Part shown: positions 53,450-60,867 of the stretch, piece after piece
Position numbering within the stretch: position 1 is the first letter of the stretch
Layout: each line of letters starts with the position of its first letter
Position numbers and translations under genes: made by a program
Assembly: GCA_016191115.1 (NCBI GenBank)
Contig: JACPPG010000065.1
Span: 1-64,000 of the forward strand
Reading direction: 5' to 3'
From: Planctomycetia bacterium
GTDB taxonomy: Bacteria; Planctomycetota; Planctomycetia; Pirellulales; JACPPG01
Length of the DNA stretch: 64,000 nucleotides
The notes under the pieces: model-generated
Databases searched by the model: none
The model's input: only the letters and a program-made list of their open reading frames with translations
Told to the model about the DNA's origin: nothing

Positions 53450-53483
53450 TGGCCACCCGCTTGCGAAGCCCCGCGGGTGGCCA
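53450..53483. repeat. Palindromic hairpin TGGCCACCCGC / GCGGGTGGCCA
   Basis: An 11-bp perfect inverted repeat with a 12-base loop lies between the beta-helix gene and recQ. There is no T-run, so it is more likely a dispersed palindrome than an intrinsic terminator. Confidence 0.7.
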
Positions 53484-53551
53484 CCCCTGGGGGAGCGCCA
53501 CGCAGTACAGCGCGTTGAGCAATCGCGCCCCGCCCGCTATACCTAGACCGC

Positions 53552-55759
53552 ATGGCAATTCTCGACGCTACGCGTAGCTCAGGCATGGAAGACATCCGCG
53601 GCATTTTGCGGCAGTATTGGGGCTTCGACGAGTTTCGGCCGCTGCAGGCCGAGGCCATGGCGTGCGTGATCGGCGGGCGGGACTCCGTCGTCGTTTTGCC
53701 GACCGGCGGCGGCAAGTCGCTGTGCTTTCAGGCCCCCGCGATGCACATGCCCGGCATGGCGGTCGTGGTGTCGCCCTTGATCTCGCTGATGAAGGACCAG
53801 GTCGACGCGCTGGCGGATTGCGGCGTGCCGGCCGCCTGCGTCACCAGCATGTCGACTTTGAACGAGCGGCAGCGCGCGGCGCGCGAGGCCCGCGCCGGCA
53901 AGCTGAAGCTCTTGTACCTGTCGCCCGAGCGGCTGATGACCGAGTCGACGCTCGATTTTCTGCGCGAGGTCCGTTTGTCGTTCGTGGCCATCGACGAGGC
54001 ACACTGCATCAGCGAGTGGGGGCACGACTTCCGGCCCGAGTACCGCATGCTGCGGCGGCTGAAGGAGACGTTTCCGGCGATCGGCGTACACGCCTACACC
54101 GCCACGGCCACCGCGCACGTCCGCGACGACATCGCGCGCGAGCTGGCCTTGCGCGAGCCGGAGTTCCTCGTCGGCTCGTTCGATCGGCCGAACCTCGTCT
54201 ATCGCGTGCAGAGGCGGGCCGACCGGATGCGGCAAATCGTCGAGGTGATCGAACGCCATCGCGACCGCGCCGGCATCATCTATTGCATCCGCCGCGCTGA
54301 TGTCGAGCAGATTTGCGCCAGCCTGCAGGAACTGGGCTATAAGGCCCTGCCCTATCACGCCGGCATGCCGGACGAGGATCGGAAGCGCAACCAGGACGCC
54401 TTCGCCAACGACGAGACCGCGATCATCGTCGCCACGGTGGCCTTCGGCATGGGGATCGACAAGTCGGACGTGCGGTACGTGATTCATGCCGGCGCCCCCA
54501 AGTCGTTGGAGAACTACCAACAGGAGAGCGGCCGCGCGGGGCGCGACGGGCTAGAGGCCGAATGCTGGCTCTTGTACAGCGACGCCGATTTCGTCACCTG
54601 GCGACGCCTACAAAGCGAGCTGTCGCCCGAGGCCGCCAAAGTCGCCCAGGCCGTGCTGGCCGGCATCGCCGATTTCTGCAATAGCGCCGTCTGCCGGCAC
54701 CGCACCATCATACGCTATTTCGGTCAGGAGCTGCCGGACCCGTACTGCAACGCCTGCGACGTCTGCCTGGCCGAGGTCGACCTGGTCGACGACGCCCTGA
54801 TCGTGGGGCAAAAGATCCTGTCGTGCGTGTTGCGAGTGCAGGAGCGCTTCGGCGCGGACTACACGGCGCAGGTGCTCACCGGCTCGCGCGAGCAGCGGAT
54901 TCTCGACAACGGCCACGACCGGCTCAGCACTTGGGGATTGCTTGCGGAGCCGGGCAAGAAAGCGGTCCGCGACTGGGTCGAGCAGTTGGTATCTCAGCAG
55001 TTCTTGCGAAAAACCGGCGAGTACAACCTGCTCTCGGTCACGCCGACCGGCCGACAATTGCTCCGCGGCGAGATCGTGCCGAAACTCACCAAGCCGGCCG
55101 AGCGCGGCAGGCAGGTCTCACGCTTCGAGCGCGAGTCGTGGGAGGGCGTCGATCGCGGTCTCTTCGAACGCTTGCGCGCCTGGCGGCGCGGCCGGGCCGA
55201 CGCCCGCGGGCTGCCGCCGTTTATGCTGTTCAGCGACGCCACGCTCCGCGACCTGGCGCGGCGGCGCCCGTCGACCGACGAAGGGCTGCTCCTGGTCCAC
55301 GGGATCGGCAGCCGAAAATCGGCCGAATACGGCGCCGAGGTGCTCGGCGAGATCGCCGCCTACTGCCGCGACACCGGCGCGGCGATGGACGTCGAAGTCG
55401 CGCCGCCGTCGCGCGACGCGCAGCCGCGCCGCGAGCGGGCCCGCGACCCGGCCCGATCGGCAGCGCGGACGCAGGCGTACCGCATGTTCGCGGAAGGCAA
55501 GGCGATCGACGAAGTGGCGGCGGCGGTGGACCGCTCGCGCCGCACAACGATCCAGTACCTCGTCGAACACATCGAGCGCGAGGGCATTGCCGATCCTTCG
55601 CCGTGGATCGATACCTCTACATTCGAGCGCATCGCCACGGCCGCCCGCGAGCGCGGCATCGATCGCGTGAAGCCGATCTATCTGGCCCTCAACGAACAGG
55701 TCGATTACGACCAGATCTGGATCGCCATCGCTTGCCTGCGCGTGAAAAGCAGCCGGTGA
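53552..55759 (+). CDS. recQ: ATP-dependent DNA helicase RecQ
   Basis: This 735-residue superfamily 2 helicase acts in recombination and fork repair. Motifs in order are: motif I VVLPTGGGKSLCFQAP, Ia VVVSPLISLMKDQV, II FVAIDEAHCISEWGHDFRPEY, III AYTATATAHVRDDI, V ATVAFGMGIDKSDVRYVIH and VI YQQESGRAGRDG. The RQC zinc site uses Cys in CRHRTIIRYFG and CNACDVCLAE, followed by an RQC winged helix. An HRDC-like domain is near LRDLARRRPSTDEGLLLVHG. A C-terminal helix-turn-helix extension (QAYRMFAEGKAIDEVAAAVD) is also present, as in RecQ of several phyla. ATG 53552 or 53585 are possible starts. Confidence 0.96.
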   Translation: MAILDATRSSGMEDIRGILRQYWGFDEFRPLQAEAMACVIGGRDSVVVLPTGGGKSLCFQAPAMHMPGMAVVVSPLISLMKDQVDALADCGVPAACVTSMSTLNERQRAAREARAGKLKLLYLSPERLMTESTLDFLREVRLSFVAIDEAHCISEWGHDFRPEYRMLRRLKETFPAIGVHAYTATATAHVRDDIARELALREPEFLVGSFDRPNLVYRVQRRADRMRQIVEVIERHRDRAGIIYCIRRADVEQICASLQELGYKALPYHAGMPDEDRKRNQDAFANDETAIIVATVAFGMGIDKSDVRYVIHAGAPKSLENYQQESGRAGRDGLEAECWLLYSDADFVTWRRLQSELSPEAAKVAQAVLAGIADFCNSAVCRHRTIIRYFGQELPDPYCNACDVCLAEVDLVDDALIVGQKILSCVLRVQERFGADYTAQVLTGSREQRILDNGHDRLSTWGLLAEPGKKAVRDWVEQLVSQQFLRKTGEYNLLSVTPTGRQLLRGEIVPKLTKPAERGRQVSRFERESWEGVDRGLFERLRAWRRGRADARGLPPFMLFSDATLRDLARRRPSTDEGLLLVHGIGSRKSAEYGAEVLGEIAAYCRDTGAAMDVEVAPPSRDAQPRRERARDPARSAARTQAYRMFAEGKAIDEVAAAVDRSRRTTIQYLVEHIEREGIADPSPWIDTSTFERIATAARERGIDRVKPIYLALNEQVDYDQIWIAIACLRVKSSR

Positions 55760-56424
55760 GCTGGTAGTGGCCAGTGGAATCGTAGGGTGCTCTGTGAGCA
55801 CCGCAATCCGCAGCGTGTAGTCAGGCACCCCGTGCCTGACATGCGGCGCGGAATGACGTCACACGGGGGGACGGGACCCGCGGCGGCGGCGTCAGGCACG
55901 GGAGTGCCTGACCTATGTGGGCCTATGTGAACTGTTTCGCAAAATGTCAACTATTTCCTTGTTATCCGGCGCCGCGCAGGTGTAAACTTCGGGCAAGGGA
56001 CTTTAGCCGCGTTCGGGATTCTGGCCAGTTCCATCAAGCGGCCTCGCGGGTTCCTCGCACATCGATCTGCCAGGGAGCAAGGGGCAGGTCCAAGTCGGAG
56101 CACGCTGGCAAAGCTTCTCGCCCCAAGCAGGCCGGTGCCGCGCGTTCGCGGCTGCCGCTTTCGATTTCTCGTCTCCGGCTAGTTCTCACGGCGTTATTTG
56201 TGCTGTCGCGCGCCAAACGGTGTAAGCGCTTGCGCCTGCCAGCCAGTCCCGGGCAAGCGCACGCGCCGCCTAAAGTCGCGCACAGTGCATCGCGAGCGCC
56301 GCAGGCCACGAGACGCGGACAGCCGGCCAATGAATCATGAGCGTGTCCGGTACTAAACCGTCGCGGCGCCTGAGGCGCGTCCGCACAACACCAATCCTAA
56401 ATCGGGACTAAAGAGGAGGCACAA
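55760..56424. other. Intergenic region with three palindromic repeats
   Basis: This 665-base gap precedes the PEP-CTERM gene. It holds a GTAGGGTGCTC palindrome at 55782-55803 and two GTCAGGCAC hairpins at 55820-55840 and 55891-55912. The remaining ~500 bases (55913-56424) hold no supported gene. The reading frames there are short and do not resemble proteins. AGAGGAGG just before 56425 is the ribosome-binding site of the next gene. Confidence 0.6.
55820..55912. repeat. Two GTCAGGCAC-loop-GTGCCTGAC hairpins
   Basis: Each is a perfect 9-bp palindrome: 55820-55840 with a three-base loop and 55891-55912 with a four-base loop. A third, longer copy with a 14-bp stem is at 58300-58330, after the PEP-CTERM gene. 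Confidence 0.85.
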
Positions 56425-58251
56425 ATGGTGGCAGAACACCGCCGCAGTTTGCTGCTGCGCGCGCGTCGCCTTGTAAATCATTCATCCTTCGCGACGCTCG
56501 TCCGCACCAGCAATCATCACATCACTTTCGCCAGTCTGGTCGTCGCACTGTGCGAAGCGTCTTTTGTTTCCTTCGCCGCCGCTGGGCAGATCATTACGGT
56601 GGCCGTCTCGGGCATGCAAGCGCCCGGTACGCCGGATGGGGTGACGTTCGACGTCGCTGCCGCGAGCGTTGCGGCGCCTTTCGCGCATGCCCCCGCGATC
56701 AACAATGGCGGGCAGGTGTCTTTCCTGTCAAACCTGGATGGCGATGGCGTGAGCGCCGCAAACAACGCCGGCCTGTGGGCGGGCGCGCCAGGCAATGTGC
56801 ATCTGCTGGTTCGTTCGGGGGACGTCATCAATACTCCGACGGGAGTCGACACGTGGACGCTTTCGACCAGCGACTTCAAATATTGGTACCCAAAGCCGAT
56901 CAACTCGGCAGGACGCGTATCCTTCGACGGGATGGTCTCCGACATCGCACATCCGGCAACGGGCATCGCAGATGACGCCAGTGCCGCCCTCGTCGCGCGT
57001 GTCGGTGATCCTGCTCCCGGAACGCCCGGCAGGGTGTACTCTCCTGCCTTCGTGATTACTAACTTGCTCCCCAAGCTCCCGGTTCCCGCGACCAACGACA
57101 GCGGGCAGGTGGCGTTTGTCGCCGGCACGTTGCCCGCTCCACGCACGTCTGGCATTTGGGCAGGCGCTCCTACCGCGCTGGCACCCGTGGGACAAACAGG
57201 CGAACACGCACCCGGAACGCCGGACGGGGTTACTTTCGGCGGCAGCGAAATCTTCGGCGACGCCACAACGTTCGGCGTTCCATCACTGAACAGCAGTGGC
57301 CAGGTCGCGTTCACGGCCTTCCTCGAGGGCCAAGGTGTTACGGAAGGTCAAAACGACTTTGGCATCTGGATGAACGGTCCGCGTGGATTGACGCTGGTGG
57401 CACGGTGGGGCGATCAGGCTGAGGGCGCTCCCGCCGGCGTTGTTTACTCGATGCCCGACTCGTTGCATCCGGAGGATTTCGCACGTGCGGAGATTAACGC
57501 TGCCGGCCAAGTGGCGTTTCGCGGCAAGATGGTGGGGATAGGCGGCGGAGAAGCGATTTGGGCGGGCGCGCCGGGGCAACTGGGCATCGTCGCGCGGGCA
57601 GGCGCCCCAGCGCCAGGAGTTTTGGGCTCCGTTAATTTCAAGGAACTGTGGCAGCCGCTGTTGAACCGCGCCGGCAACGTCGCGTTTATCGCCGCGCTTG
57701 ACGATCCGAGTTCGTTGACGGGAATCTGGGCCGGCGCGCCTGGAAATCTGACGCTCGTCGCACGTCAGGGGGATCACGCGCCCGGCACGCCTGCGGGCGT
57801 CGACTTTGGCGATCTGTCCATCACTCTGGGCGGCGTCCCCGGCGACCTTCAGCCGAACGCGCCGGTCATAAACGCCCAAGGGCAGGTTGCCTTTCTCGAT
57901 GATGAGCTCAGCGATTCAAGCGCCGGCATCTGGGCCACGGACCTGCTGGGTAATCTCGTGAAGATCGTCCGCACCGGCGAGCCCTTGGAAGTGGCGCCGG
58001 GCGATTTTCGCATGGTGAGCGGGTTGCAATTCGCCGGCTTCAGCGGCAACGAGGACGGCCGCGCCAGCGGCTTCAACGATCTCGGCCAGGTCGCGTTCCG
58101 CGCCGAGTTCACCGACGGCACGGCCGGCATTTTCATCAGTAACGCCGTGGCCGCCGTGCCCGAACCGGGCACGCTGGCGCTCGCCGTGCTGGGTGCAGCA
58201 ATACTGTTCGTGCGCCGCGGCTGGCAAGTAGGTCAAGCAGCCCCTGCCTGA
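56425..58251 (+). CDS. PEP-CTERM protein built of tandem GxWAGAPG repeats
   Basis: The 608-residue protein has an unusually long, basic leader before the hydrophobic signal (ITFASLVVALCEASFVSFAA). The mature part consists of about seven repeats containing INxxGQVAFxA, GIWAGAPGNLTLVARQGDHA and APGTPDGVTFG. The same repeat type is known from planctomycete and other PEP-CTERM proteins of unknown function (DUF7453-like, from memory). The C-terminus has VPEPGTLALAVLGAAILFVR and a short tail with Arg, the exosortase sorting signal. It is likely a propeller-like surface protein. A strong AGAGGAGG lies eight bases before ATG 56425. Palindromic repeats flank the gene on both sides. Confidence 0.85.
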   Translation: MVAEHRRSLLLRARRLVNHSSFATLVRTSNHHITFASLVVALCEASFVSFAAAGQIITVAVSGMQAPGTPDGVTFDVAAASVAAPFAHAPAINNGGQVSFLSNLDGDGVSAANNAGLWAGAPGNVHLLVRSGDVINTPTGVDTWTLSTSDFKYWYPKPINSAGRVSFDGMVSDIAHPATGIADDASAALVARVGDPAPGTPGRVYSPAFVITNLLPKLPVPATNDSGQVAFVAGTLPAPRTSGIWAGAPTALAPVGQTGEHAPGTPDGVTFGGSEIFGDATTFGVPSLNSSGQVAFTAFLEGQGVTEGQNDFGIWMNGPRGLTLVARWGDQAEGAPAGVVYSMPDSLHPEDFARAEINAAGQVAFRGKMVGIGGGEAIWAGAPGQLGIVARAGAPAPGVLGSVNFKELWQPLLNRAGNVAFIAALDDPSSLTGIWAGAPGNLTLVARQGDHAPGTPAGVDFGDLSITLGGVPGDLQPNAPVINAQGQVAFLDDELSDSSAGIWATDLLGNLVKIVRTGEPLEVAPGDFRMVSGLQFAGFSGNEDGRASGFNDLGQVAFRAEFTDGTAGIFISNAVAAVPEPGTLALAVLGAAILFVRRGWQVGQAAPA

Positions 58252-58299
58252 CGACGGGGCGCGCGCCATGGCGTCGCACTGGCAACCAGCGCGGGCGGA

Positions 58300-58353
58300 G
58301 CCGCGTCAGGCACGGGGTGCCTGACGCGGCCGCAGGCCGCTCTGTGAGCACCG
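58300..58353. repeat. 14-bp GCCGCGTCAGGCAC hairpin followed by a GTGCTC-type palindrome
   Basis: 58300-58330 is a perfect 14-bp stem around a GGG loop; its inner part is the same as the hairpins at 55820 and 55891. 58340-58353 is a partial copy of the TAGGGTGCTCTGTGAGCACC palindrome. The order is the mirror of that upstream of the PEP-CTERM gene. Confidence 0.8.
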
Positions 58354-58474
58354 CTCCCCTCGCGCGAGGAGTGCAGCGCAGGGAAGAACCGCCAAGGCAC
58401 GAAGGACACGAAGAACAGCCCGGCGGCTCGGCCGGAGCCTCGCCCTCCCGCGGCGCGTCTGATCGCCGGAAGCT

Positions 58475-58648
58475 TCATAGCAGTTCCTTCATGCTCTCCT
58501 CGAGTTGCCGCTGCAGCTCTTGCACGAAGCGCAGCATATCCGCCCTGTCGGCAGTCCGCGACTTCGCTGCTTGCGTCGCCGTCAGCACGTAAGAATTCTG
58601 CGCGTCGTGCTGGATTTTCCGGCGCTCTTGCCTTCGCGCGTGGTACAT
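58475..58648 (-). CDS. Possible small charged protein
   Basis: A 57-residue frame with a plausible amphipathic C-terminal helix (ADMLRFVQELQRQLEESMKE) and a basic N-terminus (MYHARRQERRKIQHDAQ). Third codon positions are mostly G or C, as in neighbouring genes, which supports coding, but there is no clear ribosome-binding site and no recognised family. It lies among repeats. Confidence 0.35.
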   Translation of the reverse strand: MYHARRQERRKIQHDAQNSYVLTATQAAKSRTADRADMLRFVQELQRQLEESMKELL

Positions 58649-58691
58649 TGGCGCGACGGCCTGCGATTGCTTGACAGCGCGGGCCAGTAAG

Positions 58692-58725
58692 GCCGCCGGT
58701 GGTGTGGAACCTCCGGCGGCTTTTT
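58692..58725 (+). terminator. Terminator-like hairpin 1
   Basis: GCCGCCGG (58692-58699) pairs with CCGGCGGC (58713-58720), loop 13 bases, followed by TTTTT. No recognised plus-strand gene ends nearby; the PEP-CTERM gene stops 440 bases upstream. Confidence 0.6.
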
Positions 58726-58824
58726 CGTTCCTTGGCGGATTTCTCTTGCATCGCAACATCCGCCCCCTATGCTGCATGCACTTTGGTTGTCGGTCGAAGT
58801 GGAATCGACCGCACAGCCACACGG

Positions 58825-58861
58825 GCCGCCACGACCCTACGAAGCCGTGGTGGCTCGCTTT
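58825..58861 (+). terminator. Terminator-like hairpin 2
   Basis: GCCGCCACG (58825-58833) pairs with CGTGGTGGC (58846-58854), nine pairs including one G-U, loop 12 bases, then TCGCTTT. The T-run is weak. Confidence 0.4.
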
Positions 58862-58882
58862 ATGGGACCAAAAAGAGCTGCC

Positions 58883-58928
58883 GAGCCGCCGGGGCATTCT
58901 GCCACGACCCGAGCGGCTCTTTCCTTTT
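58883..58928 (+). terminator. Terminator-like hairpin 3
   Basis: GAGCCGC (58883-58889) pairs with GCGGCTC (58913-58919), loop 23 bases with internal pairing, then TTTCCTTTT. Confidence 0.45.
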
Positions 58929-59343
58929 GGGTCGGCTGTGGCTCTGAACGAGATTTGCCAGCAGCGCGGAGCGAGAGCCGTGCGACGTCAGCCCGCTGCG
59001 CGGCTGGCTTTACTACATCTGGCCAATCCGCCGGGATTTGTCCTGTGCAACCGCGCTTTGACATGATAGGGTGAGCTTGCCTCTTTGCTGGGCGGCCAAG
59101 CCTTTCTCAGGACACTCCCATTCCGGGAGCCAATCTTCACCAGTCCTGGCCACCCCCGACTCGGGATGGCTTTCTGCTTTCTGGCCGCGCTGCCGGTTCC
59201 CTAGCGGTTCCCGGTGCCTCGGCCTGGCGGATGCCGCCGGCTACTGCACGGTTGCTGCGCTGGCGGCTCCGCTTTCCAACGTCGCGCGGCCACAGTCGAG
59301 CGGATGGAAGTTCATCTTGCCAGCCACTCGCGCGCCGCGCAGG

Positions 59344-59378
59344 CGGTCACCGGTCACCAAGCCGGTGGCCGTTTTTTT
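59344..59378 (+). terminator. Terminator-like hairpin 4
   Basis: CGGTCACCGG (59344-59353) pairs with CCGGTGGCCG (59362-59371), ten pairs including one G-U, loop eight bases, followed directly by seven T. This has the form of a strong intrinsic terminator. Confidence 0.65.
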
Positions 59379-59440
59379 CAAACGTCGCGCGGCCCTAAGA
59401 GCATCGGGCGGGTGTCAAGACCGCCCGGTGACGCCGCGTT

Positions 59441-59470
59441 GCGGCCACCGGCGGCGCGCCGGTGGCCGTT
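59441..59470 (+). terminator. Terminator-like hairpin 5
   Basis: CGGCCACCGG (59441-59450) pairs perfectly with CCGGTGGCCG (59458-59467), loop seven bases, followed by TTTCTTGG. The right arm is identical to that of the hairpin at 59344. Confidence 0.55.
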
Positions 59471-59704
59471 TCTTGGGGCGGATGGGCTGGTCTCCCAGGG
59501 TCGTGCCAACCGCTTCGCGCTTGTCTGGCGCGATCCTGTGGCTGCCGTTTCGGCAAACCTGCTGCTGGCGTTCATTTGGGCGAGCGGCATGGCAGCGTCG
59601 GCCCGAATCCGACGTAGACTTGTCTGCGGCTGCCCTGCGAGCCCTGAGCCGTCGCCCTTCATTTCTAAGCGGGTTCGCTCTCTGTCCCTCTGAAGGCTGC
59701 CGCC

Positions 59705-59917
59705 ATGCGCCTGTTGATTGCAACGGTCTGTTTGTCAGTGTCCGTCATCGGTTGCGCCCCCACGGCGAAGCCTACGCGGCGGGACGCCATGCTCGAATAC
59801 ATCGAGGCGAGCAAGGAGTTCAACACCGCACGAGAATCATCGCAGCCTGACACGCGCAAAGAACGCAAACGAACCGACTTAGCGAAGGCTGCGCTCGATT
59901 CTCTCGGCAATCCCTGA
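59705..59917 (+). CDS. Small lipoprotein of unknown function
   Basis: This 70-residue protein has a type II signal peptide (LLIATVCLSVSVIGCAP, lipobox VIGC), so the mature protein would be a lipid-anchored ~53-residue peptide. The rest is charged and probably helical (DAMLEYIEASKEFNTARESS, ERKRTDLAKAALDSLG). No family is recognised. The clear lipobox and ordinary codon use support it as real. It is the only convincing gene between the PEP-CTERM gene and tRNA-Lys. Confidence 0.65.
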   Translation: MRLLIATVCLSVSVIGCAPTAKPTRRDAMLEYIEASKEFNTARESSQPDTRKERKRTDLAKAALDSLGNP

Positions 59918-60036
59918 CGCGGGCAGGTCGGCGCGCCGCGATGCACTAAAAGGCAAGGGAAGCGCGACCGGCGCGAATCGCACGCATCTCCGAGAGAAAT
60001 GCGAAAACGCCGCCGATTCTCGCGGCAAAAACCAAG

Positions 60037-60109
<73 letters not shown>

Positions 60110-60867
60110 TAGACCCTATTTTTGTAGGGAATTTGACCCCGGCGGCCAGGCGGGCATCATAGCCTTGACACCCACTTTGACACCCGCACCCATTGCCGGA
60201 GTCGAAATCATGCCCCAGTTTACCAGCACAAGGCGCCGACAGAAACCGGCCAAGCCGCACAAAGATTGACGGAGTCGACGATCGGCATCTGGACGTGGTT
60301 TTGGGACCGATATCTTTTTCTTAGCCATGCAATCGCCCCGTCCGGATCCAGCGACGCCAAATGAGGCCCCAGCATTCTACTGGACACGTCTGACAAAGGC
60401 GGGTGAGCGAAAGAGGGCATTGCCATACCACGAATGCGTACGCGGCAACGGAATACGCCAACGGCAACATCGCTTCGCCGACCGAAGCCGCTCCGGTTGC
60501 CTATGCCGCACAAATCTCGAAGCCCAGAGACGAGAAATGGTTTGCGCCGAAAAATGAGCCAGACCCGGGACTTTGCAGTTCTCCTGGGCCCGGCTGGTCC
60601 GCTGTTGGCGTTCTATTCGCAGCTCGATCAAAGATTCGGCCATTTTGCGGAAAACGGCGATCGATTTGCTTGTTCCCTGCTCACCAAGCATCCATATTGG
60701 AACGAACGCGGCATTTTGCACCGTGGCGCCAATGCGGTGATTCGCCAGCGGGGCTGGGAGTTGCGATCGTTTGCCGATATCGGCAACATGCGGCGCGCCC
60801 AGCCGCGGCCGGCCGGGGCGCGTTCACGGACCGTGCCGCGTGTTTGGCCAAGAGCTGGAGCCTGGCG
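60110..60867. other. Intergenic region between tRNA-Lys and the WD40 kinase gene
   Basis: This 758-base gap has several overlapping open frames on both strands, none with recognisable protein character. A direct repeat TTTGACACCC/TTGACACCC occurs at about 60164-60189. GGAG at 60857-60860 is the ribosome-binding site of the kinase gene. No ECF sigma gene, which often precedes such kinases, was found here. Confidence 0.5.

Larger units (their letters stand above)
58252..59704. other. Gene-poor block rich in repeats and terminator-like hairpins
   Basis: Between the PEP-CTERM gene and the small lipoprotein gene there is only one weak small frame (58475-58648). The first part holds repeat pieces: 58300-58353, CGCCAAGGCACGAAGGACAC at about 58390, and a GCTCGGCCGGAGCCTCGCCC arm at 58424-58449. 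From 58692 to 59467 at least five plus-strand hairpins followed by T-rich sequence occur (listed separately). Open frames across 58650-59690 are mutually overlapping and lack protein character. Confidence 0.55.

Noticed and set aside
58692..59470. Integron attC sites
   Set aside because: The stems are perfect and followed by T-runs. The expected attC core sites (GTTRRRY) and extrahelical bases were not found, and there is no integrase gene.
60110..60330. Integrase or other mobile gene next to tRNA-Lys
   Set aside because: The small minus-strand frame there has no recombinase residues, and no direct repeat of the tRNA 3' end was seen in the window.
60554..60867. Short gene immediately upstream of the WD40 kinase, possibly an ECF sigma factor
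   Set aside because: The frame beginning MSQTRDFAVLLG shows no sigma region 2 or 4 motif and runs into the kinase gene in another frame.
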